Positions 14,880-23,061 of a stretch of DNA of 31,647 nucleotides are shown here, one piece after another. Both the position numbers and the translations under genes were made by a program. The notes below the pieces were generated by a model. That model ran no database searches and was not told where the DNA came from. It saw only the letters and a program-made list of their open reading frames with translations. The stretch is from JBCCFK01 sp965262315 (lineage in GTDB: Bacteria; Actinomycetota; Acidimicrobiia; Acidimicrobiales; UBA8592): assembly GCA_965262315.1 (NCBI GenBank), contig CBDHFJ010000147.1:1-31647 (forward strand). The letters are read 5' to 3'. How positions within the stretch are numbered: position 1 is the stretch's first letter; every line of letters begins with the position of its first letter.

Positions 14880-16142
14880 ATGAACGAGCAGCGTGAGGGT
14901 GGCCTCTTCTCCACCGCAATGGCGCAGTTCCATCGGGCCGCCGACCTGATCGAACTGGACGAGACGTATCGAGCGCTCTTGTCCCAGCCCAAGAACGAGA
15001 TCATCGTCAACTTCCCGGTGAAGATGGACGACGGCACCTACGAGGTGTTCCGCGGTTATCGGATCCAGCACAACAACACGCTGGGCCCGTACAAGGGCGG
15101 CATGCGGTACCACCCCAGCGTCGATCTCGACGAGGTGAAGGCGCTGGCCGCGTGGATGACGTGGAAGACGGCGCTGTGTGACGTGCCGTTCGGCGGCGGC
15201 AAGGGCGGTGTCGCCTGCGACCCGCTCGCGTTGAGCCCCACCGAGCTCGCCCGGGTCACCCGTCGCTTCACGTACGCACTCGGCAACAACATCGGCCCCG
15301 AGATCGACATCCCCGCCCCCGACGTGGGCACCAACGCCCAGACGATGGTGTGGATGATGGACACCTTCGCCGCCGGCGCCAACGACGCCACCGTGGCCAA
15401 GCGGGTCGTGACCGGCAAGACCGTGGAGTGTGGTGGCTCGCTCGGCCGCGAGAAGGCCACCGGGCAGGGGGCGGTCTTCGCCCTGCAGCACTGGGCCGAC
15501 GAGAACGGGTTCTCGTTGGACGGTCTGACCGCGTCGATCCAGGGCTGGGGCAACGTCGGCGGCAATCTGGGCCGACTCCTGGACGTCTACGACGTGACGA
15601 TCAAGGCGGCCTCCGACCACACCGGAGCGATCCACGACGATCGTGGCATCGATGCGTTCGACCTGTCCCACTGGGTCGAGGACACCGGCGGCGTCGTGGG
15701 ATACCCCAAGGCCGAACCGATCGACCCCGAGGACTTCTGGTCCGTGCCGGTCGACCTCTGCTGCCCCGCAGCGCTCGAGGCCCAGATCACCGACGAGGTG
15801 GCCCGCAAGCTGCAGGCCCGGGTCGTGGTCGAGGCCGCCAACGGCCCGACGACCACCGCCGGCGAGATCGAGCTGGCGAAGCGAGGCATCGAGGTGCTGC
15901 CCGACGTGCTGGTCAACGCCGGCGGCGTGGTGGTGTCGTACTTCGAGTGGCTCCAGAACCGCACGGCCGAACAGTGGAGCCTCGACACCGTCGATCGCCG
16001 ACTCATGGACGTGCTGTGGGCCGCAGCGGATCGCGTCGCGTCGGTCCAGTTCGAGTTCGGATGCTCGAGGCGCGACGCCTGCTACGTCGTCGCCCTCCGA
16101 CGCCTCCAGACCGTGTACAGACAGCGCGGCATCTGGCCCTGA
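14880..16142 (+). CDS. gdhA: Glutamate dehydrogenase family (Glu/Leu/Phe/Val) protein
   Basis: Reversible NAD(P)-linked deamination of glutamate to 2-oxoglutarate and ammonia; 420 residues, the length of the hexameric bacterial/archaeal class. Seen: LGPYKGGMRYHPSV, the catalytic-lysine segment TALCDVPFGGGKGGVACDP, IPAPDVGTNAQTM, GREKATGQG and the dinucleotide motif IQGWGNVGGNLG. A strong ribosome site precedes the ATG. It lies 54 nt after a molybdenum hydroxylase gene and ends in a strong hairpin. In this neighbourhood it could fix ammonia released from N-heterocycle breakdown or feed carbon from glutamate; direction and cofactor are not decided by sequence alone. Glutamate rather than leucine specificity is likely from the overall match. 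Confidence 0.92.
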   Translation: MNEQREGGLFSTAMAQFHRAADLIELDETYRALLSQPKNEIIVNFPVKMDDGTYEVFRGYRIQHNNTLGPYKGGMRYHPSVDLDEVKALAAWMTWKTALCDVPFGGGKGGVACDPLALSPTELARVTRRFTYALGNNIGPEIDIPAPDVGTNAQTMVWMMDTFAAGANDATVAKRVVTGKTVECGGSLGREKATGQGAVFALQHWADENGFSLDGLTASIQGWGNVGGNLGRLLDVYDVTIKAASDHTGAIHDDRGIDAFDLSHWVEDTGGVVGYPKAEPIDPEDFWSVPVDLCCPAALEAQITDEVARKLQARVVVEAANGPTTTAGEIELAKRGIEVLPDVLVNAGGVVVSYFEWLQNRTAEQWSLDTVDRRLMDVLWAAADRVASVQFEFGCSRRDACYVVALRRLQTVYRQRGIWP

Positions 16143-16173
16143 TCGCCCGCATCTGGGTCCCGGGCACAACGAA

Positions 16174-16211
16174 GCCCGCCTGACCTCTCCGCCAGAGATG
16201 GTCAGGCGGGC
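16174..16211. terminator. Strong terminator hairpin after gdhA
   Basis: GCCCGCCTGACC (16174-16185) pairs perfectly over 12 bp with GGTCAGGCGGGC (16200-16211); AA upstream and CTT downstream give a short T end on the plus strand. It lies 31 nt after the gdhA stop and can serve both convergent units. Confidence 0.8.
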
Positions 16212-16277
16212 CTTCCGCCGTTGGAGCCGGTGGACGGCCCCGCTTCACTGTTTCGCTGTCCGCCGCCCTCCAGCGCC

Positions 16278-16313
16278 CGTGTCCCCGGGGTCGCCCACCC
16301 CGGTGAGGACACG
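16278..16313 (-). terminator. Terminator hairpin after the beta-propeller gene
   Basis: CGTGTCC plus CCGGGGT (16278-16291) pair with ACCCCGG (16297-16303) and GGACACG (16307-16313), a 14-bp stem with a 3-nt bulge, 21 nt after the minus-strand stop codon. Confidence 0.65.
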
Positions 16314-16334
16314 GACGGAGGTCTCGTGGTCAGC

Positions 16335-17906
16335 TCAGTCGTCGGCCTCGACGATCTCGAAGGCTCGGGTCGTGCCCGAGACCTCGAAGCTGACGAGCAA
16401 CATCGCTTCGCCGGTCGGGCTCTTGTCCTCGGAGATGAAGACGATGCCCTCGGGGCTGATGTCGCCGTCGGTTGCGGAGGTCTGGGTGTTGACGTAGGTC
16501 ACGAAGAAGGACGAGGCCGGCTTGGTGATGTCGTACACGGCGATGCCGCCGGAGCGCTCGAGACCGATGAAGGCGTAGCGCCGACCGTCGACCTTGCCCA
16601 GGGCGAGGGCCTCGGGCTCCGCGCCCTTGTCGTCGGAGCGACCGTCGGTCTCGAAGTCGTCGGCGTTGAAGTACGGCGTGCCCAACAGCAGCTGACCGAA
16701 GTCGTCGCCGCTGTCGAAGACGATGTTGCCGTACTCGTCCCAGATGGTGAACGAGCGGGCGCCGTAGCTGTAGACCTGCTCGACCTTGTCGTCACCGTCG
16801 AGGGTGGTCGGGAAGGCCGTGGTGGTCTTCAGACGCCCCAGGTTCTCGTCGTCGATGTCGGTGGCGGCATACGCCGGGCCGAGACCCTGCGCAATCCCTT
16901 CGCCCGGGGCGAAGTCGCCGACCCGGATCTCCTCGGAGTAGCAGTCGTAGTCGCGGGCGTCGCCTTCGTTGGCGGTGACCAGGTAGTTCTTGCCCCGCTT
17001 CTTGAAGGTGGCGATCGCGTCAGGCATGTACATGCCGAGGACGTCCCAGTTCTGGATCAGCTCGGCGTCGTCGCGGTTGGACGGGTCGAGGCCGTTGCCG
17101 GGAGCGCTGTGGTCCTTGTAGCCGAGCGGCAGCAGGTGGCTGACGTAGCCGCCCTTGATGTCGACGACGGCGACCGCGTTGTTCTCCTGCAGGGTGATGA
17201 AGGCCTGCTTGCCGTTGCGGGAGATCGTGACGTACTCGGGCTCGAGATCCTGTGAGGCGGAGCTGCCGGGGAAGAAAATCCGGACTCCTTCGGCGCGGAG
17301 CTCGTCTTCCTTGCCGTCCCACTTGGTGAAGTCGGCGGTGGCCACGGTGCCGCGCTTGAGGTCGATGATCGACACGGTGCCGGCCGGGTCGGCGACGAGG
17401 ACGTCGTCGGCGCAGACGGGCTCGGCCTCGTTGGCGACGACCACGTAACGACCGTTCCTGGTGAAGGCCGTGGCGTCCGGCAGCACACCGACCTCGTACA
17501 CGCCCTCGATGTTGCCGTGGAGGTCCATGACGACGACGTTGCCCGGCTGGGTGTCGTCGGCGTTCTTCACGGCAGCGGCGACCCGCTTCCTGGCCGCCGT
17601 CACGCTCTGGACGCCGTCGCCGTAGGGGCTGAGGTCCACCTGGGTGACGAGCTCGGGCTCGTCGGGGTCGGAGAAGTCGATGATGTCGATCGCGTTGGCC
17701 GCACCGTTGGTGACGTACGCGTAGTCCTTCTTCGGCGAGAAGGCCACGATCTCCGAGGCCCCTTCCTCGCCGCCTTCGTAGACCCCGAGCGGCACGAGCT
17801 CGATGCTGTCGTCGTCACCGGAGGCGGTGCCGCCGGGGACGAGGACGGCGGCCACGAGCGCGCCGAGGAGAAGGGTGAGTGAAAACAGTCTGATGAGTTT
17901 GCCCAT
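16335..17906 (-). CDS. Secreted choice-of-anchor I family beta-propeller protein
   Basis: Exported 523-residue protein. The N-terminus has a signal peptide (basic MGKLIR, hydrophobic core LFSLTLLLGALVAAVLV, likely cleavage near TASG). The rest consists of repeated beta-propeller blades (SEIVAFSPKKDYAYVTNGAA, DATAFTRNGRYVVVANEAEP, EYVTISRNGKQAFITLQENN, FFVTYVNTQ) and the conserved YLVTANEGDARDYD and RSFTIWD segments of the choice-of-anchor I / alkaline-phosphatase-like propeller family. No C-terminal sorting signal or membrane helix is present, so it is either free or held by a lipid-independent mechanism. A TACCTT -10 box lies 7 nt before the ATG. Its biochemical role is unknown; phosphodiesterase activity has been proposed for relatives. 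It is divergent from the catabolic operon. Confidence 0.9.
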   Translation of the reverse strand: MGKLIRLFSLTLLLGALVAAVLVPGGTASGDDDSIELVPLGVYEGGEEGASEIVAFSPKKDYAYVTNGAANAIDIIDFSDPDEPELVTQVDLSPYGDGVQSVTAARKRVAAAVKNADDTQPGNVVVMDLHGNIEGVYEVGVLPDATAFTRNGRYVVVANEAEPVCADDVLVADPAGTVSIIDLKRGTVATADFTKWDGKEDELRAEGVRIFFPGSSASQDLEPEYVTISRNGKQAFITLQENNAVAVVDIKGGYVSHLLPLGYKDHSAPGNGLDPSNRDDAELIQNWDVLGMYMPDAIATFKKRGKNYLVTANEGDARDYDCYSEEIRVGDFAPGEGIAQGLGPAYAATDIDDENLGRLKTTTAFPTTLDGDDKVEQVYSYGARSFTIWDEYGNIVFDSGDDFGQLLLGTPYFNADDFETDGRSDDKGAEPEALALGKVDGRRYAFIGLERSGGIAVYDITKPASSFFVTYVNTQTSATDGDISPEGIVFISEDKSPTGEAMLLVSFEVSGTTRAFEIVEADD

Positions 17907-17913
17907 GGCGGCG

Positions 17914-17919
17914 AAGGTA
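17914..17919 (-). promoter_or_regulatory. Near-leaderless -10 box for the beta-propeller gene
   Basis: TACCTT on the minus strand, 7 nt before the ATG at 17906. Confidence 0.45.
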
Positions 17920-18135
17920 CGAACGGTGGGTGGCCGGCAGATGAACGGTGACGGTTGGGAAGCTGAGGTTTGTCCGAACGAGCGGTGGCCGACGACCTGC
18001 GTGAGGTCCACGACCACTGCGGGTGGCGACATCGCGCGTCCGGGACTGCTGTCGCATCCCTGTCGCGCTTGTTGCGGGACGAGGAACCCTTGTCGACCAA
18101 GGCCGTCGTTCTGGTTCCGGGACTTCAACAAAATG

Positions 18136-18141
18136 TAGAAT
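18136..18141 (+). promoter_or_regulatory. -10 box of the five-gene catabolic operon
   Basis: TAGAAT, five of six bases like the consensus, in a local AT-rich stretch. It ends 9 nt before the GTG at 18151, so the transcript has at most a few leader bases. Confidence 0.55.
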
Positions 18142-18150
18142 CCGGCGATC

Positions 18151-19398
18151 GTGACCGACCTTCGTATCGACATCGACCGCCTCCTGGGCCGGCTCGCCGA
18201 GTTGGCCGCGATCGGCGCCATCGAGGGCACAGACGGCTGCGCGCGCCTGGCGCTCACCGACGAGGACAAGGCGGGCCGCGACCTGGTCTGCACGTGGATG
18301 CGCGATCTGGGGATGACGGTGACCGTCGACGGCATCGGCAATGTCACCGGCGTCTGGGCCGGGCCCGACACCGACACCACCGCAGCGCCGGTCATGACCG
18401 GTTCCCACATCGACACGGTGCGGACCGGCGGCCGCTACGACGGCAACCTCGGGGTCCTCGCCGGGCTCGAAGTGGTCGAGACACTCGCCGAGGCGGGCCA
18501 CTCCCCCGCCCGACCCATCGCCGTGGCCTTCTTCACCGACGAGGAGGGTTCGAGGTTCCCACCGGACATGCTCGGGTCACTCGTGTACGTCGGTGGCATG
18601 AGCCTCGAGGACGCACTCGACATCGAGGGCATCGACGGCGCAGTGGTGGGCGCCGAGCTCGAACGCATCGGCTACCGCGGCGCTGCGCCCTGCCCCGGCC
18701 CTGCGCCGCACGCGTTCGTCGAACTGCACATCGAGCAGGGTCCCGTGCTCGAAGCCGAGGGGGTGACCATCGGCGCCGTCGAGAGCGTCCAGGGCATCAG
18801 CTGGACCGAGCTCACCATCACGGGCCAGTCCAACCATGCGGGCACGACGCCCATGTCGATGCGGCGCGACCCCGGGTTCGTCGCGGCGTCCATCGCCACC
18901 TTCGTCCGCGCGCTGGCGCTGGAGCTCGGCGGCGCCCAGGTGGGCACGGTCGGCCAGGTGAACCTGCACCCGAACCTGGTCAACGTCGTCCCGGCGTCGG
19001 CCACCATGACCGTCGACCTCCGCAACACCGACGAGGCCACCCTCCAAGAGGCCGAGCGTCGCCTGCGCGAGCACTGCTCACGGGTCGCGATGGCGGAGAA
19101 CGTGCACGTCGAGATGCGGTCGCTCGCCCGGTTCGAGCCGGTGATCTTCGACCCCGCGGTCGTCGACCTCGTCCACACCACCGCCAAACAGCTCGGCCAC
19201 TCGGTCCAACGCATGCCGTCGGGCGCCGGCCACGACGCCCAGATGCTCGCCCGTGTGTGCCCCACGGCGATGATCTTCACGCCCAGCGAGAACGGCCTCT
19301 CGCACAACCCCGCCGAGCACACCGAACCGGCCGACCTCGAGGCGGGTGCCAACGTTCTCCTCCACGTCCTGCGGTCCCTGGCCGAAGGAGACACATGA
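18151..19398 (+). CDS. M20 zinc amidohydrolase: N-carbamoyl-L-amino-acid hydrolase / allantoate amidohydrolase type
   Basis: First gene of the catabolic operon, 415 residues, cytosolic. The hydantoinase/carbamoylase branch of peptidase family M20 removes carbamoyl groups from N-carbamoyl-amino acids, allantoate or ureidoglycolate. Metal ligands are in place: GSHIDTV (H86), RYDGNLGVLAGLE (D97), FTDEEGSRF (E131, E132), ELHIEQG (H193) and LSHNPAEHT (H385); SNHAGTTPMSMRRD and SGAGHDAQ are the lid-domain substrate contacts of the family. Carbamoylase and allantoate amidohydrolase cannot be separated by eye. The GTG start is set by the promoter next to it. The next gene begins within its stop codon. 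Confidence 0.93.
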   Translation: MTDLRIDIDRLLGRLAELAAIGAIEGTDGCARLALTDEDKAGRDLVCTWMRDLGMTVTVDGIGNVTGVWAGPDTDTTAAPVMTGSHIDTVRTGGRYDGNLGVLAGLEVVETLAEAGHSPARPIAVAFFTDEEGSRFPPDMLGSLVYVGGMSLEDALDIEGIDGAVVGAELERIGYRGAAPCPGPAPHAFVELHIEQGPVLEAEGVTIGAVESVQGISWTELTITGQSNHAGTTPMSMRRDPGFVAASIATFVRALALELGGAQVGTVGQVNLHPNLVNVVPASATMTVDLRNTDEATLQEAERRLREHCSRVAMAENVHVEMRSLARFEPVIFDPAVVDLVHTTAKQLGHSVQRMPSGAGHDAQMLARVCPTAMIFTPSENGLSHNPAEHTEPADLEAGANVLLHVLRSLAEGDT

Positions 19399-20411
19399 CC
19401 ATCGACGAGCTGTTCGAACCCGTGGACCCCGACGCCGCGGCCGCAGGCCCGTTGCCGGAGTCGCGAACGCCCAGGCGGCTGCGGGTCGCGAGCGCGCAGC
19501 TCGGACCGATCGCTCGCCACGAGTCGCGCGCCTCGGTGGTGGACCGGCTGATCGACCTGCTCGAACGAGCCGCGGCTGCCGATGTCGAACTGATCGTCTA
19601 CCCGGAGCTGGCGCTCACCACGTTCTTCCCTCGTTGGTACGTGGAGGGCGAGGACGACCTGGACCTCGACAGCTTCTACGAGACCGAGATGCCCGGCCCC
19701 GAGACCAAGCGGTTGTTCGACGCGGCCAAGGGCTTCGCCATGGGCTTCTGCCTGGGCTACGCCGAGCTGACGCCCGATGGTCATCGCTACAACACCCAGA
19801 TCCTGGTCGAGCGCGACGGCTCGATCGTGGGCAAGTACCGCAAGGTCCACCTTCCCGGACACCGCGAGCACGAGCCGTGGCGCGAGTTCCAGCACCTGGA
19901 GCGCCGCTACTTCGAGCCCGGCCACGAGTTCCCCACCTGGCGCGCCTTCGGTGGCGTCGTGGGCATGGCCATCTGCAACGACCGCCGCTGGCCCGAGACC
20001 TACCGGTGCCTGGCCCTGGGCGGCGCCGAGCTGATCCTCATCGGCTACAACACCCCGATGCACTACGCCCCTGACCCCAGTCAGGACGCGTTGCAGTCGT
20101 TCCACTCGCACCTGGTCATGCAGGCCGGCGCCTACCAGAACGGCTGCTACGTGGTGGGTGTCGCCAAGGGCGGCAACGAGGAGGGCGTCGAGTCGCTGGC
20201 CGACAGCTGCATCATCGCCCCGACCGGGCGGGTGATCGCGCTGACCGCGCACACCGGCGACGAGCTGGCCATCGCCGACATCGACCTGGATCTGTGCGCG
20301 AACTACAAGGACACACTCTTCCAATTCAACCGGTACCGGCGCCCCGAGACCTACGGAGCGATCACGGGCCAGAAGGGCGCCACGCCCCCCGATCCCATCG
20401 TCGACGGCTGA
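19395..20411 (+). CDS. N-carbamoyl-D-amino-acid hydrolase (nitrilase superfamily)
   Basis: Hydrolyses an N-carbamoyl-D-amino acid to the amino acid, CO2 and ammonia. The 338-residue protein is very close in sequence to characterised D-carbamoylases: VYPELALTTFFPRW, LDSFYETEMPGPETKRLFDA, KYRKVHLPGHREHEPW, ICNDRRWPETYR and GAYQNGCYVVGVAKGG. The catalytic triad is E71, K150 and C194; its spacing (79 and 44) matches that of known enzymes almost exactly. About 24 extra residues precede the domain. SD GAAGGAG is 4 nt before the ATG, which overlaps the M20 stop. In other bacteria such a gene stands beside a hydantoinase; none is visible here, and a molybdenum hydroxylase and aminohydrolase follow instead. 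Confidence 0.95.
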   Translation: MTIDELFEPVDPDAAAAGPLPESRTPRRLRVASAQLGPIARHESRASVVDRLIDLLERAAAADVELIVYPELALTTFFPRWYVEGEDDLDLDSFYETEMPGPETKRLFDAAKGFAMGFCLGYAELTPDGHRYNTQILVERDGSIVGKYRKVHLPGHREHEPWREFQHLERRYFEPGHEFPTWRAFGGVVGMAICNDRRWPETYRCLALGGAELILIGYNTPMHYAPDPSQDALQSFHSHLVMQAGAYQNGCYVVGVAKGGNEEGVESLADSCIIAPTGRVIALTAHTGDELAIADIDLDLCANYKDTLFQFNRYRRPETYGAITGQKGATPPDPIVDG

Positions 20412-20412
20412 C

Positions 20413-20469
20413 CGCCGGCCTCGAGCGAACCACCACCTCTCCAATCTCCACCGACCACCGGAGGCCGCG
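20413..20469 (+). promoter_or_regulatory. C-rich spacer with possible ribosome-site-masking stem
   Basis: GGCCTC (20417-20422) can pair with GAGGCC (20461-20466), covering the GGAGG ribosome site of the hydroxylase gene. Between them is a C-rich stretch with almost no G (about 20429-20459), as in Rho-utilisation sites. Either would tune expression of the last three genes relative to the first two. Inference only. Confidence 0.25.
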
Positions 20470-23061
20470 ATGACGGCATTCGAACTCAATGGCAACCCGG
20501 TGACCGTGACGGGCGACCACCCCCACCTGCTGTCGGCGCTGCGTGACGAGCTGGGTGTGATCTCGCCCAAGGACGGCTGTGCGCCGTCGGGGCAGTGCGG
20601 GTGTTGCACCGTGTTCGTCGACGGCAAGGCCCGCGTGGCCTGTCAGACGTCGATGGACAAGGCAGAGGGTTCCGAGATCGTGACCCTCGAGGGCGTCGAC
20701 CCCGTCGAGGTCGACCGCATGGCCACTGCCTTCGCGGCGTGCGGCGCATTGCAGTGCGGATTCTGCACACCGGGCATCGTCATCCGCACCAAGTCGCTGC
20801 TCGACAAGAAGGGCGCCGACCTCACCCGCGACGATGCGGCCCGCCATCTTGGCGCGCACCTGTGCCGTTGCACGGGCTACACGAAGATCCTCGATGCGGT
20901 CGAGGCCCTGGCCTCGGATTCGGTCCCGGCGCCCGAACTCCCCGGCGGTGTCGGCTCCCGCGGCATCAAGTACGAGGCCTGCGACCTGGCCGTCGGCCGC
21001 CGGCCGTTCATCGACGACATGATGCCCACCGGACTCCTCCATGGCGCGTTCAAGTTGTCGGACCACGCCCGTGCCGACATCGTCGCCATCGACACCTCGG
21101 CGGCCGAGGCCGTTCCTGGCGTGGAGCGGGTCCTCACCGGTGCCGACGTCCCCGGCGAGTTGCGCGTCGGCCTGATCCACAAGGACTGGCCGATCTTCAT
21201 CCCGGTCGGCGGGCGCACCTCCTATCTAGGCGACGTGCTCGCGATGGTCGTGGCCGAGACCCGGGAGATCGCCCGGGCGGCAGCGCAGCTGGTCGAGGTC
21301 ACCTACAACGTGCTCGCCCCCATGGTCGACCCCGCGTCGGCGGTGGCCAGCGACGAGGATGCGGTGTGGGGGCTCGACGGCAACGTCTTGTCCACGTCCA
21401 CCTACCGACGTGGCGACGCCGAGGCCGCGCTGGCCGAGTCGGCGCACGTGGTCCGCGAGACCTTCCAGACCCAGCGCGTCGATCACGCCTTCGTCGAGCC
21501 CGAATCGACGCTCGCCGTGCCCACCGACGACGGCGGGCTGTACGTCTACTCCGGCGGCCAGGGCATCTGGGACGATCGCAACGACATCGCCCGCATCCTG
21601 GACATCGACCCCTCCACCGTCACGGTGGAGCTCGTCTCCAACGGGGGCGCATTCGGCGGCAAGGAGGACATGTCCAACCAGGGCCAGACCGCGCTGGCGG
21701 CCTGGCTCCTGCGGCGGCCGGTCAAGACCACGTTCAGCCGTGAGGAGTCGTTCCTGGTCCACACCAAGCGGCACCCGATCCGCATGGAGTACCAGGCCGG
21801 CTGCGACGCGGACGGCAAGCTCACCGCCCTCCACATCCGCATGCTGGGCGACTCGGGCCCGTACGCGTCGGTGGGCATGAAGGTGCTGGAGCGGGCCGCC
21901 GGCCACGCCAGCGGCCCCTACGTCGTGCCCAACATCGACTGCGAAGCCGTCGCCGCCCGCACCAACAACAGCGTGTGCGGCGCGTTCCGTGGCTTCGGCG
22001 CCAACCAGGCGCAGTTCGCGATGGAGGGCGTGCTCGACCGCCTGGCCGACGCGGTGGGCATCAGCGGCTGGGAGATCCGGAGCCGCAACGTGGTCGAACC
22101 GGGCGTCGTGTGGGGCCCCGGCCAGATCATGGACGACGGTTGCCTCGGCGCCCGAGCCTGCCTCGATGCGGCGAAGCCGGCCTACGACGCCGCGATCGCG
22201 GCCGGCAAGCCGGTCGGCATCGGCCTCGGGCTGAAGAACTCGGGCCTCGGCAACGGATTCAAGGAGGTCGCCAAGGCCGTCGTGCGCTTCCGCGACGACG
22301 GCCCACCTGGATCGAACACCGTCGAGGTACGCCACTGCTGGACCGAGATGGGTCAGGGCGTCCACACGGTGGCGCTGCAGGTCGCGGTCGAGGAGTTGGG
22401 CGTCGAGCCAGACCGGATCGAGGTCATCGTCGACACCACCCGCGAGCTCGGGGCCGGCCAGACCACCGGATCTCGCGGCACGCTCATGGGAGCCGGATCG
22501 GTCCAGGACGCCTGCCGCAAGGCGATCGCCGACGGCTGCCGGGTGGGCGTCGACTACGAAGGCGAGTACCGCGTCGACTGGACGAACTCGCTGAGCGAAG
22601 GCCTGGAAAACCCGGTCATCCACTCCACCTTCGGCTATGCGGCACAGGTCGTCGTCCTCGACCCCGAGACCGGCGACGTGGAGCACGTCGTCGCGGCACA
22701 CGATGTCGGCAAGGCGGTCAACCCGCTGCTGTGTGAAGGCCAGGTCGAGGGCGCGGTCCACATGGGTCTGGGTTACGCGTTGTCCGAGGGGTTCCCGTGC
22801 GACGAGACCGGCCTGCCCACCAACACCACGTTGCGCAGCCTCGACATCATCCGCCCCAAGGACATGCCGTCGATCGACACGATCCTGGTGGAGTCGGCCG
22901 AACCCAACTCGCCCTACGGCATCAAGGGCGTCGGCGAGATCGGGCTCGTCCCCACTGCCGGCGCTGTCGCCGCGGCACTGCGGGCCCACGACGGCGAGTG
23001 GCGCACCGAACTGCCCATGCGCAACGCCGCCAACCGCGAGCGAGCCACCGCATGGACCTGA
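20470..23061 (+). CDS. XdhD-type molybdenum hydroxylase: fused 2Fe-2S and Mo-cofactor domains
   Basis: An 863-residue enzyme of the xanthine dehydrogenase family. N-terminal ferredoxin-type clusters: C37, C43, C46, C58 (five residues between the first two cysteines, as in the CAPSGQCGCC subtype) and C96, C99, C132, C134. The catalytic part has GGAFGGKED (392-400), GAFRGFG (504-510), EMGQGVHT and the catalytic glutamate E823 in GVGE. This Fe-S plus Mo fusion is the architecture of E. coli XdhD and of the selenium-dependent xanthine dehydrogenase group. No FAD subunit (YgfM-like) is adjacent, so its electron partner is unclear. An SsnA-like gene overlaps its end, exactly the xdhD-ssnA association known from urate-degrading clusters. 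Likely substrates are xanthine, urate or a related purine. Confidence 0.92.
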   Translation: MTAFELNGNPVTVTGDHPHLLSALRDELGVISPKDGCAPSGQCGCCTVFVDGKARVACQTSMDKAEGSEIVTLEGVDPVEVDRMATAFAACGALQCGFCTPGIVIRTKSLLDKKGADLTRDDAARHLGAHLCRCTGYTKILDAVEALASDSVPAPELPGGVGSRGIKYEACDLAVGRRPFIDDMMPTGLLHGAFKLSDHARADIVAIDTSAAEAVPGVERVLTGADVPGELRVGLIHKDWPIFIPVGGRTSYLGDVLAMVVAETREIARAAAQLVEVTYNVLAPMVDPASAVASDEDAVWGLDGNVLSTSTYRRGDAEAALAESAHVVRETFQTQRVDHAFVEPESTLAVPTDDGGLYVYSGGQGIWDDRNDIARILDIDPSTVTVELVSNGGAFGGKEDMSNQGQTALAAWLLRRPVKTTFSREESFLVHTKRHPIRMEYQAGCDADGKLTALHIRMLGDSGPYASVGMKVLERAAGHASGPYVVPNIDCEAVAARTNNSVCGAFRGFGANQAQFAMEGVLDRLADAVGISGWEIRSRNVVEPGVVWGPGQIMDDGCLGARACLDAAKPAYDAAIAAGKPVGIGLGLKNSGLGNGFKEVAKAVVRFRDDGPPGSNTVEVRHCWTEMGQGVHTVALQVAVEELGVEPDRIEVIVDTTRELGAGQTTGSRGTLMGAGSVQDACRKAIADGCRVGVDYEGEYRVDWTNSLSEGLENPVIHSTFGYAAQVVVLDPETGDVEHVVAAHDVGKAVNPLLCEGQVEGAVHMGLGYALSEGFPCDETGLPTNTTLRSLDIIRPKDMPSIDTILVESAEPNSPYGIKGVGEIGLVPTAGAVAAALRAHDGEWRTELPMRNAANRERATAWT

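Larger units (their letters stand above)
17907..18150. promoter_or_regulatory. Divergent control region of the catabolic operon
   Basis: Contains the leftward -10 TACCTT (17914-17919), the rightward -10 TAGAAT (18136-18141), and between them GCGACA (18026-18031) and two copies of its complement TGTCGC (18050-18055 and 18061-18066, 11 bp apart). GGAACC (18083-18088) and GGTTCC (18113-18118) form an inverted pair whose right half sits at -35 distance, 17 bp from TAGAAT. No gene was seen. Confidence 0.45.

Noticed and set aside
12549..16169. A 1206-codon open frame on the minus strand
   Set aside because: It is antisense to three well-identified genes (the end of the FAD/Fe-S subunit, the Mo subunit and gdhA). 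Long antisense frames are expected in high-GC coding DNA; its protein is His/Asp/Val-rich without any domain.
18672..22989. Long minus-strand open frames opposite the catabolic operon (651 and 587 codons)
   Set aside because: Shadows of the M20, D-carbamoylase and XdhD-like genes; no motifs, no start signals.
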